64,000 nt of DNA from an uncultured Pseudomonadales bacterium (GTDB lineage: Bacteria; Pseudomonadota; Gammaproteobacteria; Pseudomonadales; Pseudohongiellaceae). The DNA is taken from positions 1 through 64,000 of the forward strand of contig CAMYOK010000013.1 in assembly GCA_947259995.1 (NCBI GenBank), given 5' to 3'. Numbering within the stretch: the stretch's first letter is position 1; each line of letters begins with the position of its first letter. Shown here one piece after another: positions 20,031-29,406 of the stretch. The position numbers and the translations under genes were made by a program. The notes below the pieces were generated by a model, which was given only the letters and a program-made list of their open reading frames with translations, made no database searches and was not told the DNA's origin.

Positions 20031-21059
20031 ATGAAAGCTGCCCTTAATCCATGGAAAACTGTTGCGCGAAGCTGCGCTGCCCTGCTCACAGCAGGCGTAC
20101 TAAGCACGAATGCGTTTGCACAAGATGTAGCAGTAACAGTGCCGACTTCATTCACCGGCACCTATGACCTTACTTATGCTAATGCACAAACTAACTCACC
20201 GCTTACGAACGGCACTGCCGTCAGCGTTGTGATTGCGCCAGGTGGCTTGCTTTGTATCGGCGGCTACACACTGACTGACCCTGTCACACGCAATGGCAAT
20301 GCTCATGAAGCCATTTGGGCTGAGTCGACTATTGGTATTGAAATTGCGCTTTCTAGCCTCGTGACTGGCTTTAATGAAATTAACGTCGGCTCGACTTCGG
20401 GCACGTGGTATGGACAGCTGCAAGGCGCAAAGACTAGCACGGCAACAACAGGGTGTGGCAGCAGCACGCCAGCGCCCGATATGACTAAGATCAACGAGTT
20501 GTTTGCGAAAGCGCAAGAGAAGTTTGCGCAGTACTTCCCTGCCAGTGCCAATGCCGTGAACCAAACCTTGGATGATTACATCTACCGCGCCTACCCAGGT
20601 GGCATCTACCTTGCCATCAACAATGGGGACGTCTATGTCATGGGCGGCACTTTTGGTGACCAGCCAACGAAGCAGGGATCATTGGAAGCCATTCTTACTG
20701 AGCTTACAGGCACACAGGTGGACATTCCTGATATTCCTGATGCGGCTTCTGGCGACTACAAACTGGTAGTGACAGGAAATATCGCGACCTCTGTTGCCGG
20801 TATCGCGATCAACACCGCCTTCCCGGCAGTGACAATCGAGAACATCGCAGCTCCTAGTGCGAGTGACATCGATGGCATTCGCGATGCAGTGAAGGAATCT
20901 TTGCAAGAGATCAACTTTGTGGGGACGATCGACGTCTCTGAGGTCACTTCTACTAGCAGCACCTTCAGCTTCAAGATCGCCTTTAAAGGATCTGTGACCT
21001 CTAACGGCGTGACAAGCACAAGCGATTACTTGTTGGTGTACAACTACACTAAGCTATAA
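20031..21059 (+). CDS. Secreted protein of unknown function
   Basis: 342 residues. A signal peptide ends at NAFA before QDVAV. The mature part is Thr/Ser/Gly-rich and acidic, with an N-terminal beta-rich segment (FTGTYDLTYANAQ) and a C-terminal segment ending DYLLVYNYTKL. I recognise no family or catalytic motif. Only four cysteines are visible, two after the signal peptide. GGAGAG precedes the ATG. A strong terminator follows 25 bp after the stop, so it is probably monocistronic. It is likely periplasmic or extracellular. Confidence 0.75.
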   Translation: MKAALNPWKTVARSCAALLTAGVLSTNAFAQDVAVTVPTSFTGTYDLTYANAQTNSPLTNGTAVSVVIAPGGLLCIGGYTLTDPVTRNGNAHEAIWAESTIGIEIALSSLVTGFNEINVGSTSGTWYGQLQGAKTSTATTGCGSSTPAPDMTKINELFAKAQEKFAQYFPASANAVNQTLDDYIYRAYPGGIYLAINNGDVYVMGGTFGDQPTKQGSLEAILTELTGTQVDIPDIPDAASGDYKLVVTGNIATSVAGIAINTAFPAVTIENIAAPSASDIDGIRDAVKESLQEINFVGTIDVSEVTSTSSTFSFKIAFKGSVTSNGVTSTSDYLLVYNYTKL

Positions 21060-21081
21060 GGTTTAACGCACGACCAAGCCA

Positions 21082-21116
21082 AGCACGACTCTGACATCGT
21101 TGGAGTCGTGCTTTTT
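21082..21116 (+). terminator. Rho-independent terminator
   Basis: AGCACGACTC and GAGTCGTGCT form a perfect 10-bp stem with an 11-base loop, followed by TTTTT. It ends the gene at 20031-21059. The U-tract overlaps the stop codon of the convergent cupin gene. Confidence 0.9.
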
Positions 21117-21454
21117 CATTTGCGCAGCGCACCGGCAAAATGCATAGCCAGCCACACAGTGTCCTGCTTTGGATCTGTCCATTCCACGCGGTGTCGCTTT
21201 AGTGCAGGAATCAACACATAGTCCCCTTCCGTTAAAGCCAATTCGCTGCCATCATCCCAACGAATGCAAGCGGCCCCACGCAGCAGCATGACCCATTCGT
21301 TCTGCGCCTGCTCATACCACTGCCCAGGGGCGCTACGCTGCCCATGCGACACAATACGCTCGATCGTCACCCCGTCTGTTTTTACAAGTGCTTCAAAAAC
21401 CTCAGCTTCTTGCGCATTAGGGAGCCCCTCTAAGAAATTGCCGTGTGCGTGCAT
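21116..21454 (-). CDS. Cupin-domain protein
   Basis: 112 residues. Cupin motif 1 is degenerate (SHGQRSAPGQWYEQAQNEWV) and motif 2 reads EGDYVLIPALKRHRVEW, with one clear histidine. The fold is a single small beta-barrel. A related E. coli-type protein family is often annotated as a phosphoribosylaminoimidazole carboxylase-like or unknown cupin, so no substrate is given. Its gene is convergent with the secreted-protein gene and divergent from the next one. Cytoplasmic location is expected. Confidence 0.8.
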   Translation of the reverse strand: MHAHGNFLEGLPNAQEAEVFEALVKTDGVTIERIVSHGQRSAPGQWYEQAQNEWVMLLRGAACIRWDDGSELALTEGDYVLIPALKRHRVEWTDPKQDTVWLAMHFAGALRK

Positions 21455-21574
21455 ATCATCCTCTGTAATTTTCCCGTGCCCCGCTAGAGCCTAGCCCGTA
21501 TAATACCCTGCATTCGTATTCCGCCGCGCGCAGCTCAACAAAGCGGCCCAAATTGCCCTAAAAAGAGAGAAATC

Positions 21575-21985
21575 ATGCAGCGACAATCTAAAACTCTTAG
21601 CGTTCTTCTGAAACTTTGTGCTTCGTGCCTCTTTATGGCCGTCTCTGCACTGAGTTTCGCCCAGATCGAGACAATCGCAGGCGAATGGAGAGGCACCTAT
21701 AACATCAATATCGGTGGTGATCGCGACATCGTATTCACTATCGAAGTCAACGACGGCGAAGTAACCGGCACCTTTGATGACGAGGCCGGCGGTGCGATGG
21801 GGCTGACGATCGAGTCGATTAGCATCGAAGGCAGAGAAGTCGAGTTTACTATTCCGCGCATCAACGGTGCGTATTTCGGCACAGTTCATGCTGACCTCGG
21901 CACGGACGGCAAGCCTGTGCGCATCGACGGCGATTGGACACAAGCGGGAGAGTTTATTCCCGTCACTATTTATAGAACACAGTAA
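21575..21985 (+). CDS. Small exported beta-rich protein of unknown function
   Basis: 136 residues with a signal peptide ending at LSFA before QIETIAGEW. The mature part starts [20 protein letters not shown] and alternates short beta strands, like lipocalin-like or hydrolase-associated beta-sandwich modules, but I cannot assign a family. AAAGAGAGAAATC precedes the ATG. It lies 11 bp before gloA, so it is probably co-transcribed with it. Confidence 0.7.
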   Translation: MQRQSKTLSVLLKLCASCLFMAVSALSFAQIETIAGEWRGTYNINIGGDRDIVFTIEVNDGEVTGTFDDEAGGAMGLTIESISIEGREVEFTIPRINGAYFGTVHADLGTDGKPVRIDGDWTQAGEFIPVTIYRTQ

Positions 21986-21996
21986 GGAGCTCACTA

Positions 21997-22416
21997 ATGA
22001 AGTATCTGCATACGATGGTCCGTGTATCAGACTTGGACGCCTCGCTAGACTTCTATTGCACCAAACTTGGCCTTGTCGAGATTGAGCGCAGAGAAGTAGA
22101 ACAAGGCCGCTTCACCCTTGTATTCCTTGCGGCACCCGGCGATGAAGACGCCCAGGTCGAACTGACCTATAACTGGGACCCTGAAAGCTACGATGAAGGC
22201 CGCAATTTTGGCCACTTAGCCTATTGCGTCAAGGACATCTATGCCACCTGCGAAAAGCTGCAAAATGCAGGCGTGACGATCAACCGCCCACCTCGCGATG
22301 GCCGTATGGCGTTTATTCGCTCGCCTGACAATATTTCCATAGAGCTGCTGCAAGAAGGCAGCGCTCTTGCCCCCCAAGAGCCTTGGCAGAGCATGCCCAA
22401 CACAGGCAAATGGTAG
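21997..22416 (+). CDS. gloA: Glyoxalase I (lactoylglutathione lyase)
   Basis: 139 residues, one VOC module pair. The metal ligands are in place: His5 (LHTMVRV), Glu55 (VELTYN), His73 (FGHLAY) and Glu116 (ISIELL). [18 protein letters not shown] is typical of GloA. It converts the methylglyoxal-glutathione hemithioacetal to S-lactoylglutathione. The ribosome site AAGGAG is good, and the neighbouring exported protein ends 11 bp upstream. With frmA nearby, the region has two glutathione-dependent aldehyde detoxification enzymes. Confidence 0.93.
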   Translation: MKYLHTMVRVSDLDASLDFYCTKLGLVEIERREVEQGRFTLVFLAAPGDEDAQVELTYNWDPESYDEGRNFGHLAYCVKDIYATCEKLQNAGVTINRPPRDGRMAFIRSPDNISIELLQEGSALAPQEPWQSMPNTGKW

Positions 22417-22456
22417 GCGCGACAACAGTTTTAAATTAGCAAAAGGTAGATAAATC

Positions 22457-23341
22457 ATGCAATTACTCGACGGTAAGGCTACGTCTGAACAGATCAAAAC
22501 CGAGATTGCGGAGAAAGTAAAAACCATCATAGCCAGCGGTGGCAAAGTGCCGCACCTGGCTGCAGTGTTGGTCGGCAATGACGGCGCGAGTGAGACCTAT
22601 GTGAACAATAAAGTGCTCGACTGCCGGCAAGTAGGCTTCGAGTCTAGCCTCATACGCTTACCGGCAGACGTGACTGAGGCGCAATTGTTGCACCGCATCG
22701 ACCAACTCAACCGCGACAAAAGTATCGATGGTTTCATCGTACAGGTGCCGCTACCAAAGCATATCGATGAAGACAAGATCATCTTGGCGATCGACCCATT
22801 GAAAGATGTCGACGGCTTCTCCCCCGCGAGTGTTGGACGTATGTGCCTAGGCATGCCGACATTCATCTCAGCGACCCCAAACGGCATCATGGAATTGCTT
22901 GCACGTTATAAAGTTGACACCGTCGGCAAGCATTGCGTTGTCGTAGGCCGCAGCAATATCGTCGGCACGCCGATGTCGATCTTGATGTCGCGCAACAGCA
23001 ACCCTGGCAACGCCACGGTAACGCTAGTGCATAGCCGCACACCGAATATGGCCGAGATATGTCGCAGCGCCGATATTCTTATCGTTGCCATCGGCAAACC
23101 GAACTTCGTCAATGAATCGATGGTGAAAGAAGGCGCCGTAGTTATCGATGTGGGCATCACACGTGTCGATGACAGCACTCGCCCCTCTGGCTTTAGGCTC
23201 GTAGGCGATGTGGAGTTTGCGGCAGTCAAAGACAAATGCTCGTTCATTACACCAGTGCCAGGTGGGGTTGGTCCGATGACCCGTGCCGCGCTGTTACTCA
23301 ACACCTTGAAAGCACAGGCCATGCATCACCAAGCCGATTAA
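22457..23341 (+). CDS. folD: FolD, methylene-THF dehydrogenase / methenyl-THF cyclohydrolase
   Basis: 294 residues. The signature [20 protein letters not shown], the catalytic Lys in YVNNK, the QVPLPKHI segment and [10 protein letters not shown] are all present, with a Rossmann region [13 protein letters not shown]. It interconverts 5,10-methylene-THF and 10-formyl-THF, the substrate of PurU encoded nearby. It lies 40 bp after gloA and 14 bp before the aminotransferase gene, all on the plus strand. Confidence 0.96.
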   Translation: MQLLDGKATSEQIKTEIAEKVKTIIASGGKVPHLAAVLVGNDGASETYVNNKVLDCRQVGFESSLIRLPADVTEAQLLHRIDQLNRDKSIDGFIVQVPLPKHIDEDKIILAIDPLKDVDGFSPASVGRMCLGMPTFISATPNGIMELLARYKVDTVGKHCVVVGRSNIVGTPMSILMSRNSNPGNATVTLVHSRTPNMAEICRSADILIVAIGKPNFVNESMVKEGAVVIDVGITRVDDSTRPSGFRLVGDVEFAAVKDKCSFITPVPGGVGPMTRAALLLNTLKAQAMHHQAD

Positions 23342-23355
23342 ATTGGAGTTGTACT

Positions 23356-24549
23356 ATGTTTCAGAATATAAAGCCTTTAGCTGCGGACCCAATCCTTGGG
23401 CTCATGGCTGCTTATCGCCTCGACAATAATGCTCACAAGATCGATTTAGGGGTTGGCATTTATAAAGACGAGACAGGTGCAACTCCTGTCATGCGCGCCG
23501 TTAAAGAAGCAGAGGCGCGCCTTCTTGCCTCGCAAGAAAGTAAATCTTACGTTGGCCCCGCCGGCGCTGCAGGTTATAACGAAGAGATCGCACAGCTTTT
23601 ATTAGGGCGTGATTTGGCCGAAAAAACCAAAGCGCTGCGTTGCACATTTCAAACACCGGGCGGCTGTGGCGGCTTGCGTCTAGCGGCGGAATTTATTAAT
23701 GCCACTAAGCCAGGCGCACGCATTTTTGTCAGCGACCCTACTTGGGCTAACCATATCCCATTATTGGGTGATGCAGGCTTAGAGATCGTCAAATACCCTT
23801 ACTACGATTACAGCACGCACAGTATTCGTTTTGACGAGATGATCAGCACTTTGCATCAAGCTAAAGAAGGTGACTTGGTACTTCTTCACGGTTGCTGCCA
23901 CAACCCCTGCGGCGCGGACTTGAACCAAGAGCAGTGGCAACAAGTGCGTGACCTCGCTTTGAAAAACGGCTTCACGCCATTCATCGACATCGCCTACCAA
24001 GGTCTCGGTGATGGTGTAGAAGAGGACTGCTACGGTGTGCGTTTGCTCGCAGGCTCGGTACCAGAGTTAATTGTCGTGAGCTCTTGTTCTAAGAACTTCG
24101 GCATCTACCGAGAGCGCGTCGGTGCGTTGACCGTCATCTGCGAAACGCCGGCATCACTCAAAGGCTCTGCGAGTCTGATCGCTTACATTGCCAGAGGTAT
24201 TTACTCAATGCCACCCGATCATGGCGCCACGGTAGTTGAGATGATTCTGACTGACGACGCCTTGCGCAGCGACTGGGAGTCAGAGCTCACACAAATGCGT
24301 GAACGCATCAATGGCCTGCGTACGCAGTTCGTTGACCGCCTTGCAGCTTCTGGTGTTAGCCGTGATTTCAGTTTCATTCAGAACGAGAAAGGCATGTTCT
24401 CCTTCCTCGGCGTTGATGTGGCCCAGGTGCAAACCTTGGTCAACGATTACAGCATCTATCTTGTTGATTCTAGCCGTATCAATGTGGCGGGCATCAATGA
24501 CAATAACATCGACTATCTTGTGGATAGCATCAAGAAAGTCGTTGGCTAA
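23356..24549 (+). CDS. Aspartate / aromatic amino-acid aminotransferase
   Basis: 397 residues from ATG 23356; the frame could extend into folD but the family starts at MFQNIKPLAADPILGLMAAY. It is a class Ia PLP aminotransferase: the PLP-lysine motif is VVSSCSKNFGIYRERVGAL, substrate arginine is near the C-terminus (DSSRINVAGI), and LHGCCHNPCGADL is typical of AspC/TyrB. AspC and TyrB cannot be told apart from sequence alone. The convergent DAHP synthase gene would fit an aromatic role. A bidirectional terminator separates the two. Confidence 0.93.
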   Translation: MFQNIKPLAADPILGLMAAYRLDNNAHKIDLGVGIYKDETGATPVMRAVKEAEARLLASQESKSYVGPAGAAGYNEEIAQLLLGRDLAEKTKALRCTFQTPGGCGGLRLAAEFINATKPGARIFVSDPTWANHIPLLGDAGLEIVKYPYYDYSTHSIRFDEMISTLHQAKEGDLVLLHGCCHNPCGADLNQEQWQQVRDLALKNGFTPFIDIAYQGLGDGVEEDCYGVRLLAGSVPELIVVSSCSKNFGIYRERVGALTVICETPASLKGSASLIAYIARGIYSMPPDHGATVVEMILTDDALRSDWESELTQMRERINGLRTQFVDRLAASGVSRDFSFIQNEKGMFSFLGVDVAQVQTLVNDYSIYLVDSSRINVAGINDNNIDYLVDSIKKVVG

Positions 24550-24554
24550 ACGAT

Positions 24555-24593
24555 CTATCAGGCGCTAAGGCTTATCCCCTTAGCGCCTGATAG
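24555..24593. terminator. Bidirectional terminator hairpin
   Basis: A perfect 16-bp inverted repeat, CTATCAGGCGCTAAGG with its complement, around a seven-base loop, lies between the stops of the convergent aminotransferase and DAHP synthase genes. The stem is long and GC-rich but U-tracts are short on both sides. Confidence 0.85.
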
Positions 24594-24595
24594 CT

Positions 24596-25660
24596 TTAGC
24601 GTTTCGCCAGTGCGGGCTGCACTCTAGCCGCAAGTTCTCGCAAAGCCTTTTGCGTTGTTTCCCAATTAATACAGGCATCGGTAATCGATACGCCGTATTT
24701 AATTTCTTCAAGGTCATCCGGTATCGGCTGATTGCCTTCGCACAGATTACTCTCCAACATAACGCCGATGATCGATTTATTGCCCTGCTCGATCTGCTGC
24801 GCCACGCTCTCTAATACTTCTAACTGACGCGTGTGATCTTTGCGCGAATTGCCGTGACTGCAGTCCACCATAATATTGGCAGGAAGGTTGGCCTTGCGCA
24901 TATCGTCTTCGCAACTTGCAACGCTCGCCGCATCGTAGTTTGGCTCTTTGCCACCGCGTAAAATGACGTGGCAATGTGGATTACCAGTGGTACGGAATGC
25001 CGCCACTTTGCCTTCGTCTGTGACACTGATAAACGAGTTAGCCGCAGAGGCAGAACGAATGCCATTGACTGCCACTGTAAGGCTACCGTCGACGCTATTT
25101 TTAAACCCAACAGCCGATGAAATGCCGCTAGACAATTTACGATGTGTTGGCGATTCAGTCGTGCGCGCACCGATAGCTGTCCACGACACTAGGTCTTGCA
25201 AATACTGGGGAGAGATAAGATCGAGTGCTTCGATCGCAATTGGCAAGCCAATGCTATTAATGTCTAACATCAACTGCCGGCCAATTCTTAACCCGTGTTC
25301 GATGCGATGACTGCCGTCCAAGTTGGGATCATAAATCAAGCCCTCCCAACCCACTGTTGTGCGTGGCTTTTCGAAATACACGCGCATCACACACATCAAG
25401 GTATCGCTCAACTCATCTGCTAGCGGCTTAAGTAATTTTGCATACTCTATCGCTTCATCGACATTGTGAATCGAGCATGGTCCCACGACGACAATGAGTC
25501 GATTGTCTTTGTGATCGAGAATACTTTTGACGCCTTTATGCCCGGCGAGCACAGTCTCTAACGCAGCCCCAGCCACAGGCATTTCGTCCTTCAAAGAGCG
25601 TGGCGATGGAAGCTCTTCTTGTGTCACGATGTGAAGATTGTCGTTCTCTTTTTGATTCAT
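24596..25660 (-). CDS. Class I DAHP synthase (AroF/AroG/AroH type)
   Basis: 354 residues, the usual length. Signature segments include VVVGPCSIHN, RVYFEKPRTTVGWEGLIYDP, GARTTESPTHRKLSSG, and the metal-site region MVDCSHGNSRKDH. It condenses PEP and erythrose 4-phosphate in the first step of aromatic synthesis. Feedback specificity (Tyr, Phe or Trp) cannot be read from the sequence. It lies 41 bp after murJ on the same strand. Confidence 0.96.
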   Translation of the reverse strand: MNQKENDNLHIVTQEELPSPRSLKDEMPVAGAALETVLAGHKGVKSILDHKDNRLIVVVGPCSIHNVDEAIEYAKLLKPLADELSDTLMCVMRVYFEKPRTTVGWEGLIYDPNLDGSHRIEHGLRIGRQLMLDINSIGLPIAIEALDLISPQYLQDLVSWTAIGARTTESPTHRKLSSGISSAVGFKNSVDGSLTVAVNGIRSASAANSFISVTDEGKVAAFRTTGNPHCHVILRGGKEPNYDAASVASCEDDMRKANLPANIMVDCSHGNSRKDHTRQLEVLESVAQQIEQGNKSIIGVMLESNLCEGNQPIPDDLEEIKYGVSITDACINWETTQKALRELAARVQPALAKR

Positions 25661-25700
25661 AAAATTCTCTGTCGTAAAAAATGTCTATTAAACGGAGTGT

Positions 25701-27302
25701 CTATTCCTGCCCACGAAAATGCTGCACACGCATGCCGGCAATAAAGAGGCTTGCGGCGTAAAGTAAAAAGCCCCCTATTGTTAACACGGCCAACTCCGCA
25801 ATCCGTTGCCATACTCCCCACTCTAACCATTGCTGCCAATCTCCAGCAACAAACCACAAAAATGCGCACATTATGGCGTTAGCAAATAACACTCTTAATA
25901 AGAATATCGCCCATCCGCTTTGAAACTGAAACACGCCCTGCTTGATCAAGCCGAACATTAACAGACTAGCATTGAGCATTGCTGCGAGTGAGGTGGCCAG
26001 AGCAAGGCCTGTGTGCGCAAAATCTAGCACAAAAACTAAGACGATATTGAGCACCATATTCGCCACCATCGCGATGATACCGATGCGGACCGGCGTTGCA
26101 GTGTCTTGTCTGGAGTAATACCCAGGGGCGAATATTTTAATCGCCATAAAGGCCAACAACCCCAGAGTATAAGCCTGCAAACTGCTGGTGACCTTTGTGA
26201 CATCGTCAACACTGAAGTTTTGCCCTTGGAACAAAGTAATGATCAAAGGCTGCGACAATAGCACTAACGCCAAGCTTGCCGGTACCGCAATGAGCAGAAC
26301 CATACGCAAGGCCCAATCGAGCATCGAGGCAAATTCTGTCGTCGATTTCTCCGCATGTTTGCGCGATAGACTTGGCAGCACCACCGTCGCTATGGCGATG
26401 CCAAAGATCCCCAAAGGCAGTTCAACTAGACGGTCGGAGAAATACAACCAAGACACACTGCCAGAGACCAATAGCGAGGCAATGAAGGTGTCGAGAAGCA
26501 AGTTAATTTGGCTCACCGAAACCCCAAATAAGGCCGGTACCATCAACTTCATAACCCGCTGCACTCCCTCGTGTTTCGGGTTGAACTTAGGGATTGGCAA
26601 CAAGCGCATGCGCGCCAAGAAGGGTAATTGAAAAAATAATTGGCAAACCCCGGCGATCAAAACACCCCATGCCAATGCCACTTCCGGCTGTAACATATAG
26701 GGGCTTAGAAAGACTGCCGATGCAATCATCACCACATTGAGCAATGCCGGAGTTAACGCAGGAATCGCAAAGCGGTCGTAACTATTGAGTATCGATGCGG
26801 CGAAAGCGCTCAAGGATATTAACAATAAATAGGGAAACGTAATCCGCAGCATGTCGACGAATAAGGCAAATTTCGCAGGGTCTTCGCGAAAACCATATGC
26901 CACTGGGATCGCGATCAAGGGCGCAGCAACGACCACAAGCAAAGTTAAAACCAGCAGCACCGAACTAAGACTGCCCGCCACGCTGTCGATTAACAATCGG
27001 ACTTGCTCGTGGGGTTTTTTGCTGCGGTACTCCGATAAGACAGGCACGAATGCTTGGTTGAAAGCACCTTCTGCGAACAACCTACGAAGAAAGTTAGGAA
27101 TTTTAAAAGCGAGGAAAAAGGCATCGGTCCCATCGCCTGGACCAAACATCCTAGCGAGCACGATGTCGCGCACTAATCCTAGAACGCGCGAGACCATCGT
27201 CATACTGCCGGTGACCGCGCTAGAACGAAGCAGGCCGCCCCTTGGTCGGGGCGGCCTGCCATTCATGCTAGTACTATCTTGATCTTGTGATTGATCACTC
27301 AT
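25701..27302 (-). CDS. murJ: Lipid II flippase MurJ
   Basis: 533 residues with about 14 hydrophobic segments. The N-terminal region SVTMVSRVLGL-like sequence (SAVTGSMTMVSRVLGLVRDI) and LRRLFAEGAFNQAFVPVLSE are typical of MurJ. It moves lipid II across the inner membrane for peptidoglycan synthesis. In many relatives murJ lies beside rpsT and ribF; here rpsT is 14.5 kb away and no ribF is seen, so that cluster is broken. Confidence 0.96.
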   Translation of the reverse strand: MSDQSQDQDSTSMNGRPPRPRGGLLRSSAVTGSMTMVSRVLGLVRDIVLARMFGPGDGTDAFFLAFKIPNFLRRLFAEGAFNQAFVPVLSEYRSKKPHEQVRLLIDSVAGSLSSVLLVLTLLVVVAAPLIAIPVAYGFREDPAKFALFVDMLRITFPYLLLISLSAFAASILNSYDRFAIPALTPALLNVVMIASAVFLSPYMLQPEVALAWGVLIAGVCQLFFQLPFLARMRLLPIPKFNPKHEGVQRVMKLMVPALFGVSVSQINLLLDTFIASLLVSGSVSWLYFSDRLVELPLGIFGIAIATVVLPSLSRKHAEKSTTEFASMLDWALRMVLLIAVPASLALVLLSQPLIITLFQGQNFSVDDVTKVTSSLQAYTLGLLAFMAIKIFAPGYYSRQDTATPVRIGIIAMVANMVLNIVLVFVLDFAHTGLALATSLAAMLNASLLMFGLIKQGVFQFQSGWAIFLLRVLFANAIMCAFLWFVAGDWQQWLEWGVWQRIAELAVLTIGGFLLYAASLFIAGMRVQHFRGQE

Positions 27303-27401
27303 CTTGTGATGGCTCTTAAGTAGACGGGAAGGTCCCGTTCAAACTCCTATGCAGTCGCTATCCATTAGCGCATAAGCCTCACTAGACTCTGTGCAGCAAT
27401 A

Positions 27402-27872
27402 TCACTTATTCGTAGCGCGTAGCATCCACGCCGTCTTCTCGTGTAAGCGCATGCGGTCTGAAACTAGTGCCGCTGTGGATTCATCGTCCGCGTCTTGTGC
27501 GAGCTTCAATACTTCACGGCAAGTCTTTACCACTTGTTCATGGCCTTGAGTCAAAAGGTCAACCATCTCGGCGCCTGATGGCACCCCATCGACTTCTTTG
27601 ATGGAGCTAAGTTTCACGAATTCTTTGTAAGTACCAGGTGCTGGCACATCGAGAGTACGAATGCGCTCTGCGATATCGTCCACAGCCACTGCCAACTCCG
27701 TGTAATGCTCTTCGAACATTAGGTGCAGCTCACGAAAATGCGGGCCAGTCACGTTCCAGTGAAAGTTATGAGTCTGGAGGTAAAGAGTGTAGGAATCCGC
27801 TAGCAAATGCTTGAGTCCGTCAGCAATATTGGTGCGGTCAGCCTCTTTAATACCGATGTCAATCTTTGTCAT
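27402..27872 (-). CDS. dps: Dps ferritin-like DNA-protection protein
   Basis: 156 residues. The ferroxidase signature [20 protein letters not shown] followed by [18 protein letters not shown] is clear. Dps dodecamers bind DNA and oxidise iron with hydrogen peroxide in stress and stationary phase. GGAG precedes the ATG. A candidate promoter lies at 27907-27935. The gene is monocistronic by appearance, in the gap between yebC and murJ. Confidence 0.95.
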   Translation of the reverse strand: MTKIDIGIKEADRTNIADGLKHLLADSYTLYLQTHNFHWNVTGPHFRELHLMFEEHYTELAVAVDDIAERIRTLDVPAPGTYKEFVKLSSIKEVDGVPSGAEMVDLLTQGHEQVVKTCREVLKLAQDADDESTAALVSDRMRLHEKTAWMLRATNK

Positions 27873-27906
27873 CGTTCAACTCCTTTTTGCGATAAGTTCG
27901 GAACGC

Positions 27907-27935
27907 AGTATGCCATAGTGACCAGTTAACTTCAA
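27907..27935 (-). promoter_or_regulatory. Candidate sigma-70 promoter of dps
   Basis: On the minus strand TTGAAG (27930-27935) and CATACT (27907-27912) are separated by 17 bases; each matches the consensus at four of six positions. The transcription start would be near 27900, about 28 bp before the dps ATG. Confidence 0.45.
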
Positions 27936-27990
27936 ATTTCAATATATTTATCAAATATTGATAGTTTTTTTATATCGACAATTTGCCAGC

Positions 27991-28689
27991 TTATTCCAGG
28001 CCTGCATAGACAGTTTGCACGTCATCGTCATCATCGATGGCATCCAAGAATGCTTCGACTTCTTCACGCTCTACATCCCCTAAAGTCACTGGGTTCTTGG
28101 GGCGGTAGCCGAGCTTGGCGCTCTCGACGTTAAAGCCGTACTCTGGCAGCGCCTTACACACCGAGTCGAGATCCGTGGGCTCAGTTAGGAATAAGGTCGC
28201 CCCCTCGTCGCTAGGCTCTAGGTCTTGCGCACCCGCTTCAATCGCCGCGAGATCCGGGTCAGCGTCGTCGCTCGTGGGGGTCGCCTCGATCATGCCGAGA
28301 TAATCAAAATCCCAAGAGACAGAACCAGAGTTACCGAGCTGGCCCTTGCGGAACAACACTCGCATGCTCGAATAGGTGCGATTAGCGTTGTCAGTAAGAC
28401 ATTCCACTATTACCGGCACTTGGTGTGGCGCAAAGCCTTCATAGGTGAGTTTTTCGTAGTTGATGCCTTCATCAAGCAAGCCGGCACCCTTTTTAATGGC
28501 ACGCTCTAAAGTTTCGCGCGTCATCGAGGCTTTCTTGGCTTGCTCTACGGCTAAGCGCAGGCGGGGGTTCATGTCTGGGTCTGCGCCGTTGCGTGCGGCG
28601 ACCATGATCTCTTTGGTGAGTTTGGTGAAAATGCGCCCTTTGGCATTGGCCGCGATTTCCTTATGTTTAACTTTCCACTGTGCACCCAT
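27991..28689 (-). CDS. YebC/PmpR-family transcription or translation factor
   Basis: 232 residues from ATG 28689, preceded by GGAAGGA; a longer frame to 28767 is not conserved. The three-domain YebC fold is recognisable: [40 protein letters not shown] with ERAIKKG, and the acidic C-terminal region ending [19 protein letters not shown]. Most relatives begin with MAGHSKWANIKH; this one begins [11 protein letters not shown], as in the shorter-signature second paralogue group. The family is reported as regulator and, more recently, as a translation factor for proline stretches. Confidence 0.93.
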   Translation of the reverse strand: MGAQWKVKHKEIAANAKGRIFTKLTKEIMVAARNGADPDMNPRLRLAVEQAKKASMTRETLERAIKKGAGLLDEGINYEKLTYEGFAPHQVPVIVECLTDNANRTYSSMRVLFRKGQLGNSGSVSWDFDYLGMIEATPTSDDADPDLAAIEAGAQDLEPSDEGATLFLTEPTDLDSVCKALPEYGFNVESAKLGYRPKNPVTLGDVEREEVEAFLDAIDDDDDVQTVYAGLE

Positions 28690-28779
28690 GACGAACTGTC
28701 CTTCCCGCTTACTAATATACGAATGAGGTCGCTGATAATACGGGTAAAATTGATCGACCACAAACACCGCAGTAAAGCT

Positions 28780-29406
28780 TCAAAGGGCGATGACAACGCC
28801 GTTTGCAGCCTCTGCGTCTTCTCTATCATGAGTCACCATGATGGCAGGTAGGCCCGCTTCTCGCAGGCGCTTGAAAACAAACTCGCGAACTTCGCGCCTT
28901 AGATGGGCATCGAGCCGAGAGAAAGGCTCATCGAGCAGGACGGCCTTAGGCTGCGAGAGCAACAGCCGTTGCAGGGCCACACGTGACTTCTGCCCGCCCG
29001 ATAAAGTGTCTGGATCGCGTTTTGCAAACCCTTGCAAGCCAATCGAGGCCAGCGCCTGTGAGACGATAGCCTCTTTGTCTTGTGCATCCGCGGGAATCGC
29101 AAAACGCAGATTGCCCGCGACACTTAAATGCGGAAATAACATAGGGTCTTGAAACAACAACCCCACCCGCCTGTGCTCGGCGGCTAAACCGTTCAGAAGT
29201 TCAGTGTCTAACAGGATATCGCCCGAGGCCGTGAATGCTGGAGCGAGAAAGCCGGCAACATAGGCCAAAAGACTCGACTTCCCTGCCCCCGACGGGCCCA
29301 TCACCGTGAGCACCTCGCCTGCCTCGATCACGGCGTCGATCTCGAGCAACTGCCGCTCCTGCAGGGCTATACGAACTGATTTTAAATGCAATTGGTGTGC
29401 GTTCAC
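28780..29406 (-). CDS. ynjD: ABC transporter ATP-binding protein, YnjD-like
   Basis: 208 residues from a GTG at 29406 whose GTGA overlaps the permease stop. Walker A is MGPSGAGKSSLL, the Q-loop is LLFQDPMLFPHLSV, the signature is LSGGQKSRVAL, Walker B is AVLLDEPFSRLD, and the switch His is in IMVTHDRED. It is short, with no C-terminal regulatory domain. It powers the import system formed with the two upstream genes. Confidence 0.9.
   Translation of the reverse strand: MNAHQLHLKSVRIALQERQLLEIDAVIEAGEVLTVMGPSGAGKSSLLAYVAGFLAPAFTASGDILLDTELLNGLAAEHRRVGLLFQDPMLFPHLSVAGNLRFAIPADAQDKEAIVSQALASIGLQGFAKRDPDTLSGGQKSRVALQRLLLSQPKAVLLDEPFSRLDAHLRREVREFVFKRLREAGLPAIMVTHDREDAEAANGVVIAL

Noticed and set aside
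23236..23355. Aminotransferase start at 23236 inside folD
   Set aside because: The added 40 residues are a frame-shifted reading of folD; the family start is the ATG at 23356.
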